Shown: positions 7,626-18,624, counted from the stretch's first letter. The stretch: 64,000 nucleotides of DNA from Candidatus Krumholzibacteriota bacterium (GCA_016932415.1 JAFGCX010000010.1:310001-374000), one strand, 5' to 3'. The notes: a model not told the origin generated them from the letters alone. Made by a program: numbers and translations.

Positions 7626-9434
7626 ATGAAAAAGAAGACCGATGAAAAAAAAGAGATTATTTTTAACGGTATTCCCGCTGCTCCGGGCATAGCTTTCGGA
7701 GAAGTTTTCGTCGTGAATGTCGATGAACTCCCCGTTAATAATGAGTCTATCACGGACAAAGAGATCAAGGGCGAGATCGCTGAATTCGAGGATGCCCTCA
7801 GGCGTACCGGTGAAGAACTCGGCGAGTTGCATAAAGCGCTTGCCGCCGAGATGGGGGAAGACCACGCCAAGATACTCGATTCCCATATAATGATCCTTGC
7901 CGACGAGATGATGAAGGAAGAGACGAAAGAGTTGATCAGAGCGGAAAATGCCAATGCCGCCTACGCCTTTACCAGGGTGATAGACAAGACTCTCACCGCT
8001 TTTGAACATATGGAAGACCAGTACCTGAAGGAAAGAGCTGAAGATATAAAGGATGTGAAGAGGCGTGTCATTCGGAATCTGCTCGGGCAGAAGACCGAGG
8101 GGATCGCGAATCTGAGGAAGAAAGCGATAATAGTCGCGAAGACTCTTACTCCTTCAGATACGGTCGGATTCAAGAGAAAATATGTCCTCGCTTTTGTATC
8201 GGATACGGGAGGCAGGACATCGCACGCGGCGATAATAGCCAAATCGATCGGTATTCCAGCCGTAGTAGGGCTCGATCAGTTCAGCAGCCACGCCAAACCT
8301 TACGACCAGATCATCGTCGATGGTCTTACAGGTCAGGTAATACTCAACCCGACTCCGGAGACTGTCGAGCTTTACAAGGAAGCCCTTCAGAAATTCAAGG
8401 AGATCGAAAAAGAACTTCTGACGCTGAAGGATTACGCCGCTGTCACGCTCGATAACAGGACTATAGAACTCTCCGGCAATATCGAGATGGATGAGGAAGT
8501 CGAGAATATAATAGAACACGGCGCTAGAGGGATCGGGCTGTTCAGGACAGAGTATTTTTTCATGATGAGAGGTACGCTCCCTGGAGAGGAAGAACAGTAC
8601 AGGTACTACAGGAGCATAGTAAAGAAAGTAGCCCCTGATCCCGTACTTTTCCGGACTCTTGATATCGGGGGGGACAAGATAGCCAAATGGGTGGATGACA
8701 GTGTGGAGAATAATCCTTTCATGGGATGGCGCGGGATCCGTTTCACACTCTCTCGTAAAGATATATTCAGGACGCAGCTTCGCGCCATCTTCAGAGCGGC
8801 GGCTCACGGCAGGGCGAGGATAATGTTCCCGATGGTCTCGGTCGTTGATGAGGTCCGCCAGGCTATAGCGATCTGCGATGAAGTGAAGGATGACCTGAAA
8901 AGGGAGCGATACCAGTATGGCGATGATGTCGAGATCGGGATCATGATCGAGACTCCATCTGCCGTCGTCATGGCCGATGTACTGGCCAGGGAAGTCGATT
9001 TTTTCAGTATAGGTTCTAACGACCTTGTTCAGTATTCTCTCGCCGTGGACAGGGGGAACAGCAGGATATCATATCTCTACGACACCCTGCATCCGGCGAT
9101 CCTCCGCTTTATCAACAGCACCGTGACCGAGGCTCATAAAGCGGGGATATGGGTGGGGTTATGCGGAGAGATGGTAGCCGACGCAAGGGTGATCGGCACG
9201 ATACTGCTTATAGGGCTCGGACTCGATGAGTTCAGCGCCAGCGCGTACCTGATCCCGGAGATCAAGAAGATCATCAGATCGGTGACATATGATGAGACGA
9301 GGTCACTGGTAAGGAAAGCCCTGTTGATGTCGACTTCAGGTGAAGTCATTGAACTGGTAAACAGGTTTATCGAAGATAAACGTCCGGAACTCCTTGAGTA
9401 TATTCCGAAAGACCCGATCACGGAAAAAAGATAG
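7626..9434 (+). CDS. ptsI: PTS Enzyme I (phosphoenolpyruvate-protein phosphotransferase)
   Basis: The 602-residue soluble enzyme starts the phosphorelay by moving phosphate from PEP to its own His200 (GGRTSHAAIIAKS) and then to HPr. The N-terminal HPr-binding helical region, the swivelling phospho-His domain and the C-terminal PEP-binding barrel are present in order. The active-site cysteine motif GLCGEMVAD is near residue 512. Length is slightly above the usual 570-575 because of a charged N-terminal lead and C-terminal tail. With HPr, EIIA, EIIB, EIIC and EIID upstream, the locus encodes a complete transport PTS. Confidence 0.96.
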   Translation: MKKKTDEKKEIIFNGIPAAPGIAFGEVFVVNVDELPVNNESITDKEIKGEIAEFEDALRRTGEELGELHKALAAEMGEDHAKILDSHIMILADEMMKEETKELIRAENANAAYAFTRVIDKTLTAFEHMEDQYLKERAEDIKDVKRRVIRNLLGQKTEGIANLRKKAIIVAKTLTPSDTVGFKRKYVLAFVSDTGGRTSHAAIIAKSIGIPAVVGLDQFSSHAKPYDQIIVDGLTGQVILNPTPETVELYKEALQKFKEIEKELLTLKDYAAVTLDNRTIELSGNIEMDEEVENIIEHGARGIGLFRTEYFFMMRGTLPGEEEQYRYYRSIVKKVAPDPVLFRTLDIGGDKIAKWVDDSVENNPFMGWRGIRFTLSRKDIFRTQLRAIFRAAAHGRARIMFPMVSVVDEVRQAIAICDEVKDDLKRERYQYGDDVEIGIMIETPSAVVMADVLAREVDFFSIGSNDLVQYSLAVDRGNSRISYLYDTLHPAILRFINSTVTEAHKAGIWVGLCGEMVADARVIGTILLIGLGLDEFSASAYLIPEIKKIIRSVTYDETRSLVRKALLMSTSGEVIELVNRFIEDKRPELLEYIPKDPITEKR

Positions 9435-9471
9435 AACAGCATGGCGGAAAGCCATCTGCTGGAGGGTTTAT

Positions 9472-10548
9472 TTGAACGTCGAACATTCCGCAAGACACTA
9501 CAGCATCGACCAGGACAGGATGATCGACAAGGTCTTGTCCCTGCCGGACCAGATGGATGAAGCGTGGGGATCATCGCTCGATTTTGTCCGTGATATCCCA
9601 GAACCGCCATCCTCGTTCATAATCAGCGCAATGGGAGGATCAGCAATAGGCGGACAGCTGATGAAAGACCTGATAAGACCCGGTTGCCGCAAGAGCCTCC
9701 ATATCGAGCGGGGGTATTCCCTTCCTTCTTTTGCAGGAACCGACACGCCTGTAATCTGTATCAGTTACAGCGGCAACACGGAGGAGGTCATAAGCGCCTT
9801 CAGAGAGGCGATTGTCAAGGGATCACCCGTTGCGGTGATAACCTCGGGAGGTCTGCTTGCCGATGAAGCCGAGGCTGCGGGAGTCCCACTCCTTAAGATC
9901 CCCGGCGGCAATCCTCCCCGTGCTTCTCTTGGTTATCTATTCGCGCCGCTTGTCAGGCTGGCGAGCGAATGGAATATTCTCGATATAGATGATGAGGCGT
10001 TCGATTCGGTGATGCAAGGCACCAGGAGCCTCCTTGAAAAATGCCATCTCGAAGCAGACCTGGCTGGAAACAGCGCGATGCAACTCGCGAAAAGACTTTA
10101 CGGAAAGACGCCCCTGATCTACAGCGGAGACGGCCTTCTTGCCGGAGCCGCCTACAGGTGGAAATGCCAGTTCAACGAAAACAGCAAATCAATGGCGTTT
10201 TTCAACACTTTCCCGGAGCTTGGCCATAACGAGATCATGGCCTGGGATTGCCCGGAAAAACTCAGGCAGTATCTTTTTCTTATAATGCTTTGCGACAGGG
10301 ATGACGATCCCAGGGTGACGAAAAGAATGGAAGCGGCGTATTTACTTCTTGAGTCTCTGGCCGGTGGGGCGATAAAGATAGAGAGCTCCGGCGCTGCGGG
10401 AGCTGTGGGAAGGTTCGAGCGCCAGTTATCTGCCGTGGTCCTTGGAGACCTGACAAGCGTTTACCTGGCAGTCGAGTATGGAGTCGACCCCACGCCGATT
10501 AAAAAGATCGACGAGTTGAAGGACCTGACAAGATCGGAGTATCGATGA
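9472..10548 (+). CDS. Bifunctional phosphoglucose/phosphomannose isomerase (SIS domains)
   Basis: The protein (358 residues from TTG 9472) has the two-SIS-domain architecture of the archaeal-type PGI/PMI family, with SAMGGSAIGGQL and CISYSGNTEEV marking the sugar-phosphate site of the first domain. Such enzymes interconvert glucose-6-P, fructose-6-P and mannose-6-P. The TTG is preferred because GGAGG lies 7 bp upstream at 9461-9465; an earlier in-frame ATG at 9394 overlaps ptsI and encodes unlikely sequence. The 3' end overlaps the nucleotidyltransferase gene by 4 bp (ATGA). Its place after a mannose-type PTS suggests it channels imported hexose-phosphate into glycolysis or nucleotide-sugar synthesis. 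Confidence 0.88.
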   Translation: MNVEHSARHYSIDQDRMIDKVLSLPDQMDEAWGSSLDFVRDIPEPPSSFIISAMGGSAIGGQLMKDLIRPGCRKSLHIERGYSLPSFAGTDTPVICISYSGNTEEVISAFREAIVKGSPVAVITSGGLLADEAEAAGVPLLKIPGGNPPRASLGYLFAPLVRLASEWNILDIDDEAFDSVMQGTRSLLEKCHLEADLAGNSAMQLAKRLYGKTPLIYSGDGLLAGAAYRWKCQFNENSKSMAFFNTFPELGHNEIMAWDCPEKLRQYLFLIMLCDRDDDPRVTKRMEAAYLLLESLAGGAIKIESSGAAGAVGRFERQLSAVVLGDLTSVYLAVEYGVDPTPIKKIDELKDLTRSEYR

Positions 10549-11519
10549 AAGCAGTGATCCCGTTGGCGGGAATCGGGAAAAGGCTTCGTCCGCTGACATA
10601 TACGATCCCGAAAGCGCTTGTGACGGTTGCGGGCAAACCGATCCTAGGACATATCGTCGATTCCCTCGTCTCGATGGGAGTGACGGAGCTTGTTCCGATA
10701 ATCGGTTATATGGGAGATCAGATAAGGGAATACCTGACGGATAATTACGATATCGAAATGAATTTTGTCATTCAGGAAGAGCAGAAAGGGATCGCGCATG
10801 CCGTGTCGCTGACTTCGCCGTATGCTGATGATTCTGAACTGATAATAATTCTTGGAGATACCATCATCGATACCGATCTCTCGAAGGTCCCGCGCTCGGG
10901 GGACTGCGTTCTCGGAGTGAGAGAGGTCGAGGATCCGCGCAGGTTCGGTATATGCGAGGTTTCCGGCGGCAGGATCACCGGGATAGAGGAAAAACCCGAT
11001 CACCCGAAAAGCAATCTCGCCGTCGTCGGGCTCTATTATTTCAAAAACTCGTCGCTTCTTTACAGGTCATGCGAATACGTCATCGAAAATGATATCAGGA
11101 CGAGAGGAGAGTACCAGATCACCGATGCCCTTTCTCACATGATCGACAGTGGAGCCGTCTTTGTGCCATATGAGATAGATAACTGGTTCGATTGTGGCAA
11201 GGTCGAGACGCTGCTGGAGACTAACAGCACTCTTCTCAAGGGTAGAAAATCGAGCTATAGCGGAAAGAACACAATAATCATAGACCCATGTTTCATCAGC
11301 GACCGATCTGAGATCGTAGATTCCGTGATAGGTCCCGACGTTACTGTATCCAAAGGATGCAGGATCGAAGGTTCGCTGATACGAGATTCGATAATTAACG
11401 AGAATTGCCAGGTCGAAGGAGCAAATCTGGCCGGGAGCGTGCTGGGAAAAGGCGTGGTTGTCAAAGCAAGACCGGCGCGGCTTAATGTCGGGGATGATTC
11501 GCTTGTAGATTTGGATTGA
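10545..11519 (+). CDS. Sugar-phosphate nucleotidyltransferase (glucose-1-phosphate thymidylyl/mannose-1-P guanylyl type)
   Basis: The 324-residue protein begins with the NTP-transferase signature (PLAGIGKRLRPLTYTIPKALV) and ends in a left-handed beta-helix-like region (about 235-324) with alternating small and hydrophobic residues. This is the layout of RmlA-long/GlmU-like enzymes that activate sugar-1-phosphates to nucleotide sugars. The ATG is within the ATGA overlap with the isomerase gene, implying coupled translation. Substrate base and sugar cannot be fixed from sequence; dTTP/glucose-1-P or GTP/mannose-1-P are both plausible. It ends the PTS-linked sugar cluster. Confidence 0.85.
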   Translation: MKAVIPLAGIGKRLRPLTYTIPKALVTVAGKPILGHIVDSLVSMGVTELVPIIGYMGDQIREYLTDNYDIEMNFVIQEEQKGIAHAVSLTSPYADDSELIIILGDTIIDTDLSKVPRSGDCVLGVREVEDPRRFGICEVSGGRITGIEEKPDHPKSNLAVVGLYYFKNSSLLYRSCEYVIENDIRTRGEYQITDALSHMIDSGAVFVPYEIDNWFDCGKVETLLETNSTLLKGRKSSYSGKNTIIIDPCFISDRSEIVDSVIGPDVTVSKGCRIEGSLIRDSIINENCQVEGANLAGSVLGKGVVVKARPARLNVGDDSLVDLD

Positions 11520-11581
11520 TCGATAGAGAGAATGTAAGGAAATATACTGATGCGGTATAAATAATTCCAAGGAGGATGTAA

Positions 11582-12733
11582 ATGGCTGAGAAGCACCTTT
11601 TTACTTCAGAATCAGTTACAGAGGGCCATCCGGACAAGGTCGCCGACCAGATCTCGGACAGTATCGTCGACGCTATACTCAAAGACGATCCAATGGGAAG
11701 GATCGCCTGCGAGACTCTCGTCACGACGGGGATGGCTTTTATTTCAGGGGAGATACATACGACAGCTTATGTCGATATTCCAACGATAGTGAGATCGGTC
11801 ATCCATGACATCGGATATGACGAACCTTCTCTAGGTTTCGCCTCCCAGACTTCCGCAGTGATCACCGCTATTGACGAACAATCGGGTGATATCGCGATGG
11901 GTGTAGATACCGGCGGGGCGGGTGACCAGGGGATGATGTTCGGGTACGCGTGCCATCAGACCGATGTACTGATGCCGATGCCTATTCATCTGGCGCATCT
12001 CCTTGTAAAACAGATGGCTGCCGTAAGGAAAGACGGGACTCTAGGTTACCTCAAACCGGACGGAAAGTCACAGGTCACCATCGAGTACGAAGATAATTTT
12101 CCCAGGAAGATCGATACAGTCCTTCTTTCCACTCAGCACAGTGAAGATGTCTCGATCGACGAGATAAGAAAGGGACTGACGGAAAAGGTAATCGACCCTG
12201 TCCTTGCCCCTTTCGACATAGATAAGTCCGATTACAGGATACTGGTCAATCCGACCGGGCGATTCGTCAGGGGTGGCCCGATGGCCGACACCGGTCTTAC
12301 CGGCCGCAAGATAATCGTTGATACTTACGGAGGTTTCGGTAGTCACGGGGGAGGTGCCTTTTCAGGAAAGGATCCGACAAAGGTCGACCGTTCCGCGTCG
12401 TACGCCGCGAGGCATGTGGCAAAGAATATAGTGGGCGCCGCTCTTGCCGACGAGTGCGAGGTACAGATCGCGTACGCCATCGGTGTCGCCGAACCGGTAT
12501 CGGTGATGATCGAGACTTTCGGCACTGGAAAGATATCTGATGAGAAGCTTACAAAGATCGTCAGGGAACTCTTTGATCTTACCCCCCGGGGAATAATAGA
12601 GCGTCTTGATCTGCGACGGGATATCTACCGGCAGACGGCTGCTTATGGACATTTCGGACGCGAAGGATCTGATTTTACATGGGAAAAGCTCGACTATACC
12701 GATGCGTTGAAGTCGAAGCTCCAGGATCGTTGA
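11582..12733 (+). CDS. metK: S-adenosylmethionine synthetase MetK
   Basis: This 383-residue enzyme makes S-adenosylmethionine from ATP and methionine. The family signatures are intact: EGHPDK (with His16 and Asp18), the hexapeptide GAGDQG (112-117) and the glycine-rich GGGAFSGKD phosphate loop in the second half. Length is standard. A strong ribosome site AAGGAGG precedes the ATG. The 62 bp upstream gap is too short for a SAM riboswitch and I see none. It is followed 24 bp later by ahcY, so synthesis of SAM and disposal of S-adenosylhomocysteine are likely cotranscribed. Confidence 0.97.
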   Translation: MAEKHLFTSESVTEGHPDKVADQISDSIVDAILKDDPMGRIACETLVTTGMAFISGEIHTTAYVDIPTIVRSVIHDIGYDEPSLGFASQTSAVITAIDEQSGDIAMGVDTGGAGDQGMMFGYACHQTDVLMPMPIHLAHLLVKQMAAVRKDGTLGYLKPDGKSQVTIEYEDNFPRKIDTVLLSTQHSEDVSIDEIRKGLTEKVIDPVLAPFDIDKSDYRILVNPTGRFVRGGPMADTGLTGRKIIVDTYGGFGSHGGGAFSGKDPTKVDRSASYAARHVAKNIVGAALADECEVQIAYAIGVAEPVSVMIETFGTGKISDEKLTKIVRELFDLTPRGIIERLDLRRDIYRQTAAYGHFGREGSDFTWEKLDYTDALKSKLQDR

Positions 12734-12736
12734 TAA

Positions 12737-14014
<1,278 letters not shown>

Positions 14015-14044
14015 TCCTGTACCGGGCGCAGACAGATGAAGACT

Positions 14045-14105
14045 GCCGCAGCAGGCGATCGGGACGGGAAGATATCTGTTCCGTCACCGGCTGCGGTTTT
14101 TTATT
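14045..14105 (+). terminator. Rho-independent terminator after metK-ahcY
   Basis: The arms CCGCAGCAGG (14046-14055) and CCGGCTGCGG (14087-14096) pair over ten positions with one mismatch. The loop contains a further GACGG/CCGTC pair, and the right arm is followed directly by TTTTTT. It lies 31 bp after the ahcY stop and overlaps the last codons of the convergent minus-strand gene. The T-run is on the plus side only, so it stops plus-strand transcription. Confidence 0.85.
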
Positions 14106-15720
14106 CAAGGATCGAAAAATTGCTTCGTTTTTCAGTCGTCTCCAGGGTCCTTCTGTCCATGATCGAGACGATCAGCTGGAATGTTCCCTTCCAGAGGTTT
14201 TCCGTGGCGATCTCAAGCCTCTGTATCTGAGTGGAACCAAAACCGGTAGTCTCGAATTTCGAACTGATCGCGGGAGGGGGTTCTTCAAGGACTGGTCCCT
14301 TTCTTCTTTTCGAAACGGGTATTATCCTGTAGTCGATCGTATAGTACGCGAGCCCATCCCGGTCCGTGTCGAGACCGTACATCTCGAAATAGAAAGTCAG
14401 GGGAAAAGGTATCCTGTAGGCATGCAGTGGATGAGGGACTACCTGAAGGTCTCCTTTCCGGAATTTCACCATGTCGTCCGTCTCGCTGATCGAACTGGCG
14501 AAAAGGATGTCGCTGAGCGAGAGTTTTCCATCCATCGAAGGAAGTTCTACGTTAGTCTGGAAGACGCCCTTCCGTCCGCTGCCGGTATCGGTGACTTCGA
14601 TACCGATACGATAATATCCCGGCTTGAGAGCCATCGCGAGCTGTCCCGGAATATATCCCGGTCCCTGCCATATCGTCCCTCCGGTCTGGGAAGCGGATAT
14701 GATGTCGCTCACCATGGCCACTTCGCGGAATTCGATATCCCTTACAAGCAGATCGAGCCTGACAGATGCGCTGAGGGTGTCCGCTCTCCGGTTGAACCTC
14801 ACTTCATCCGACGGTATCTCGAAATTGAGTTCTATCCTTATCGCTCCCTCGCCACCGCGGAACGAGAGGATATCAAAAAATACGGGAAGCCTGTCTCCAC
14901 GAAGCTCGACCGAATAGATGACGGGGTTTTCCTTCAGGTACTTGTGAAAATTATTCCTTCTCTTGTCGTTATTCTGGCTTTCGAGAGCTGATATCATATC
15001 CTGTCCGATCTCCGCCCTGACATCGGGATCAGCCATATAATCGATCTTGTCGGGATTCAGGCCGGATATCGCTTCGATACTTGCCGGTGGGACGTTGACA
15101 AGTATCTCGGCCGGAGTATTCGTCAGGTACTGGGAGATCGCTTTCAGCTTGTCGAGCTGTTCTCTCCCGGTAAGGCCATATATCTCGAAAGCGTAAATGA
15201 ATTCGCCGTTGAGGTTGAAATTCTGAAAAGCGACGATCATATCGAGTGACTTGTAATACCATATCTCGCCGGGAGGAATCATCCTGTAGAACCCAATATC
15301 GGCGGGGATCGATCTTCTCGTAGCCGGCATTCCCCACCGGATCAGAGTCTCGCCCCTTTTATCCCAACCCGGAGCTTTTTTCATGGCGAAGAGTTCCCTG
15401 GCCAGAGCGACCCTCGTCTCATGCTCGATCCTTCTCTCATTCGATGGTGTCGCTGGCGATGGATCGCGCTCGATCCAGAACCGGTCTATCCATTCAAGCC
15501 GTGCTTTGGGGCCGGGTTGCGACAGGAACTGCTTCATCTGGTGCCTGTTCATCGAATAGCGAAGCCCGAAATAAGTTACGAGTTCCCGGGTAGAGAGTTT
15601 TTTAAGGAGAGCGTTCTCGCCGTCGAATTCTTCTGCCCGAACCGCTGAGGGGATGAAAATCTGAAGAGTCAGAAGGAAAATCATCAGACAGGGAACCAAT
15701 CTGGGTAGATAACGCATCAT
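14101..15720 (-). CDS. GWxTD domain-containing secreted protein
   Basis: About 539 residues from the ATG at 15720, which is followed by a clear signal peptide (hydrophobic LVPCLMIFLLTLQIFI, then SAVRA). A longer in-frame start at 15777 overlaps the upstream permease gene and is less likely. The N-terminal half holds a GWxTD-type domain: an RFWIERDPSPATP segment, then PGWDKRGETLIRWG, where the canonical GWxTDRG reads GWDKRG. The family has no assigned biochemical role; the C-terminal half looks beta-rich. It is the last gene of an operon with two LptF/G permeases, overlapping the end of lptG if the long start is used. A periplasmic or outer-membrane role is inferred. Confidence 0.82.
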   Translation of the reverse strand: MMRYLPRLVPCLMIFLLTLQIFIPSAVRAEEFDGENALLKKLSTRELVTYFGLRYSMNRHQMKQFLSQPGPKARLEWIDRFWIERDPSPATPSNERRIEHETRVALARELFAMKKAPGWDKRGETLIRWGMPATRRSIPADIGFYRMIPPGEIWYYKSLDMIVAFQNFNLNGEFIYAFEIYGLTGREQLDKLKAISQYLTNTPAEILVNVPPASIEAISGLNPDKIDYMADPDVRAEIGQDMISALESQNNDKRRNNFHKYLKENPVIYSVELRGDRLPVFFDILSFRGGEGAIRIELNFEIPSDEVRFNRRADTLSASVRLDLLVRDIEFREVAMVSDIISASQTGGTIWQGPGYIPGQLAMALKPGYYRIGIEVTDTGSGRKGVFQTNVELPSMDGKLSLSDILFASSISETDDMVKFRKGDLQVVPHPLHAYRIPFPLTFYFEMYGLDTDRDGLAYYTIDYRIIPVSKRRKGPVLEEPPPAISSKFETTGFGSTQIQRLEIATENLWKGTFQLIVSIMDRRTLETTEKRSNFSILE

Positions 15721-15773
15721 TCCATCCTTATTATTGAATGCCTGAAATACCAGGGGATCGGTAATCGTCACGG

Positions 15774-16853
15774 TCATCGGTTAGCCTTGCGCAGCAGTAT
15801 TCCTCCGATCGAGATGAATATGATATTTCCGAACCAGGCGGCGATCGGTGGGGGGATCACTCCGCTATGGCCAAGCGACTGGCCGATCCTCAGGATACCG
15901 TAATAGGTAAAACTGATGAGCAGTGTAAGACCGAAACCTGTCGCCATCGATGTTTTCCTTTTCGCCGATGAAAGGGAAACTCCGATCATGGCAAATATAA
16001 AACTTGTAAAAGGAAAACTGAATTTAAAATAAAGATCGACCATGTATTTGTCAACAGAACCGCCGCCTCTTCTTACTTTCTCGATATAATCGCGCAGTTC
16101 GTTGAAGTTCATCTCTTCCGGTTCGATCGCGTTCTTGGCGAAGTCTTCGGGTTTTTCGGGGAAATCATCTATCTCGAGCCTGGTAAAAGGGGTGACATCC
16201 TCTCCCGCTTCCTTGAACATGCGTACGGCTCCATCGACGAATACCCAGCTTGTCCCGTTCCAGAAAGCTTTTCTCGCGTCTATCCTTTTTCTGAGATTGG
16301 ATCCTTCATATTCCTGGACGATGATATTGACCATCATGCTCATCGAGATATCATATCTTTCGGCATAATAAGTCCTGTTGTTCTCTCCCTGGTAGTGCAG
16401 GTCGAGTTTGTATCTCAGCGACGATTTCTGTTTGGTCTTTCTGATCTCGACTTCCATGATCTCTTCGGCCTTGCGTTTCGAGACCGGCACTACGAGATCG
16501 CTCATGACGATCGAGAAAGCTGTGATTATCAATGATGAGATGAATATAGGCCTGACCAGCCTGACAAGTGATGTCCCCGACGAGATAAAAGCGGTGAGTT
16601 CATTATCCCTTGAAAGTTTTCCCAGAGTGAATACCGACGCGAGAAGGACAGCGACCGGAGTGATAAGCATTATTATCCACGGGAGCTGGAAAAAGTAATA
16701 CGATAATGCCTGGAGGACAGTCGCGTCTCCATCGATGAATTTGTCGATCTTTTCGCTTATGTCGACAGTGATATAGATCGCGATAAAAGCGGCGATTCCG
16801 ATATATATGTTGCGCCAGAAGGTCGAAAGCATATACCTGTCATTTATCTTCAT
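15774..16853 (-). CDS. LptF/LptG-family permease (LptG-like)
   Basis: The 359-residue permease has three N-terminal membrane segments (about 14-31, 55-78, 100-119), a periplasmic domain (about 120-265) and three C-terminal segments. Between the second and third is the conserved SRDNELTAFISSGTSL coupling region. LptF and LptG form the inner-membrane channel that extracts lipopolysaccharide using the ATPase LptB. It lies 39 bp after the LptF-like gene and reads into the GWxTD gene. No lptB, lptA or lptC is in the window. Assignment to LptG rather than LptF rests on length and gene order. Confidence 0.88.
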   Translation of the reverse strand: MKINDRYMLSTFWRNIYIGIAAFIAIYITVDISEKIDKFIDGDATVLQALSYYFFQLPWIIMLITPVAVLLASVFTLGKLSRDNELTAFISSGTSLVRLVRPIFISSLIITAFSIVMSDLVVPVSKRKAEEIMEVEIRKTKQKSSLRYKLDLHYQGENNRTYYAERYDISMSMMVNIIVQEYEGSNLRKRIDARKAFWNGTSWVFVDGAVRMFKEAGEDVTPFTRLEIDDFPEKPEDFAKNAIEPEEMNFNELRDYIEKVRRGGGSVDKYMVDLYFKFSFPFTSFIFAMIGVSLSSAKRKTSMATGFGLTLLISFTYYGILRIGQSLGHSGVIPPPIAAWFGNIIFISIGGILLRKANR

Positions 16854-16892
16854 CTTACCGCTTTCAAAAGAGGTCCGGATCCGGTTCCGACC

Positions 16893-18296
16893 TTACAATA
16901 TAACGGCCCTTTTTTTCAGCCGCCACCTTTTACGCGGGTTGAACCTGTCCCAGTTTATTGTCTGTGATTCGCGCACTGTACTCCACAGGAGGAGCACCGC
17001 CGCGGAAAGGAGGATGAAGTTCGGAAGCCACATGGCAAGCCATGCTGGCATATACTGCCTGTCGGCGAATTTTTCCCCGCTGATGAGGAACATGTAGTAG
17101 ACGAGGAAGAACAGTATGCTGAATCCAATCGATGTAGTCATCCCCTTTTTGCCGGCCCTGATCGCGAGGGGGGCGCCGACAAGAACGAATATCAGGCAGC
17201 TGAAAGGGATCGAGAATTTCTTGTGTATCTCGACCTGGTATTTGCTGATCAGGCGCTGGCACCCATCTATGATCCTCGCCGCGCTCTCGATGTCATGTTT
17301 CGTCTTTTCAACAGATACCGTTTCCGTTCTGGACGGACTTGTTTCCCCTCCAGGGGTGGTGATTCCCGACTCCTGCTTTACCGGTGCGAGCAGTTCCTTC
17401 AATTCAGGCACGGCGAGTGAAAGTTTCGAGATCATCGCCTGGGCGGCGTCTTTGTTCATCGCCATCCTGTAGCCCGAGGCTTCTTCCTGTTTTTCGGCTA
17501 TCTTTTCCCGCATCATCCCCACATTCATTTCCCTGTCCGTTCTGTGCGTCCTTTCGGACCTGTCGAGACTTCTGTCGATGTCACGCATGTTGATGGTAAA
17601 GTTACTGAAGAGAGTCTTTCTGTACGTAGAGACATCTTTCGGGTCGGGCATCTCGTGAATTTCTCCATCCCTGAGTTCGAACCTCAGTACGTTGTCCTCA
17701 TCAATGAATGACATCTTTCCACTGTTGGCCACGATCGTCGTCGGGATCCCGCCCTTTTGTTTCTGAAATATCTGGACATCCTTTATCTCGCCGGTCTTGT
17801 CGTCCTTTTCCCTGACAAGGATGGTATACCCCTTGATAGCGTCGCTGAATATATTTTCCCTTATTTCGAGAGTAGGTTTCATTTTCTGGATATCGATATA
17901 AAGATTCAGACACTTGTGGTTTGTCTCCGGAAGGATCGCGTTGTTATAGTAGATCAGGGCCGCGCCGAGAATTATAGACGCGATGAGGACGGGGATAATC
18001 ATCCTGTAAAGGGAGATACCGCTTGACTTCATCGCTGTTATCTCGTTTTCCGAAGCGAGTTGCCCGAAAGCCATCATCGTGGCGGGCATTACCGACATTG
18101 GTATAATTAATGCGAACATATGACCGAGACTGAGGATAAAGAATTCGAGGACGACAAGAAAATCGACCCCCTTGCCGATGAACAGACTGAGGTATCGGAA
18201 GATAAAGTCCATAACGAAGACAAAGGTTATGATAGCCAGTCCAAAGAAGTAGGGAGGAAGATGAAGCCTCAGGATATATCGATCAAGAATATGCAT
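16893..18296 (-). CDS. LptF/LptG-family permease (LptF-like) with enlarged periplasmic region
   Basis: The 467-residue permease has the family plan: membrane segments near 15-35, 50-75 and 98-118, the ASENEITAMKSSGISLYR coupling region, a periplasmic domain and terminal membrane segments after about residue 370. The periplasmic part is unusually long. Residues about 235-360 form a charged, coiled-coil-like insertion with an SRTETVS linker before the last membrane bundle, making the protein roughly 100 residues longer than usual. It starts the minus-strand operon, divergent from sprA across a 328 bp spacer. It should pair with the following LptG-like protein. Confidence 0.87.
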   Translation of the reverse strand: MHILDRYILRLHLPPYFFGLAIITFVFVMDFIFRYLSLFIGKGVDFLVVLEFFILSLGHMFALIIPMSVMPATMMAFGQLASENEITAMKSSGISLYRMIIPVLIASIILGAALIYYNNAILPETNHKCLNLYIDIQKMKPTLEIRENIFSDAIKGYTILVREKDDKTGEIKDVQIFQKQKGGIPTTIVANSGKMSFIDEDNVLRFELRDGEIHEMPDPKDVSTYRKTLFSNFTINMRDIDRSLDRSERTHRTDREMNVGMMREKIAEKQEEASGYRMAMNKDAAQAMISKLSLAVPELKELLAPVKQESGITTPGGETSPSRTETVSVEKTKHDIESAARIIDGCQRLISKYQVEIHKKFSIPFSCLIFVLVGAPLAIRAGKKGMTTSIGFSILFFLVYYMFLISGEKFADRQYMPAWLAMWLPNFILLSAAVLLLWSTVRESQTINWDRFNPRKRWRLKKRAVIL

Positions 18297-18624
18297 TTTA
18301 TTAACTTACAAAGTTTTGTTTAAAAAGTTCCCGTTGTCCGGGCCGTCATTAAAATGCGCGATCTTCGTTCCTGAACCGGACGAGGCATCGCTCTCGGAAT
18401 AAAGAATCGCTTGTTCACCCCCCCTGGTCATCAAATCGAATCGGCCGGCAGGGGGAAGGTGTACTTGTACCTTTTTGTGGACAGGGAAAGGGAATTTTGT
18501 CTCTTTTTCGGGACATCGAGATCGTGATCAGCTACCCTTTGCCTTCCATTGTTTTGTTGAACGTAATCTAACATATTACCTTATCTTTGTGACAGGTTTT
18601 TCTGTGGACTGGCGATGAGGCTGC
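18297..18624. other. 328 bp divergent intergenic region between lptF-like and sprA genes
   Basis: No coding sequence is evident. It should hold promoters for both the minus-strand LptFG operon and sprA. It contains an inverted repeat (CCCCCTG at 18420-18426 and CAGGGGG at 18449-18455). Just after it is a small hairpin AGGTgTAC-tt-GTACCT (18457-18472) ending in five T residues. A TTGAAC at 18557-18562 could be a -35 element for sprA, but no good -10 sits at the right distance. Whether the hairpins are leader or terminator structures is unknown. Confidence 0.5.

Noticed and set aside
11520-11581. Possible SAM riboswitch before metK
   Set aside because: The gap is 62 bp and I see no kink-turn or multi-helix pattern. 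It is too short for known SAM riboswitch classes with an expression platform.
18557-18587. Promoter for sprA based on TTGAAC at 18557
   Set aside because: No TATAAT-like element occurs 16-18 bases downstream; the nearest candidates are poor (TTATCT, TATCTT).
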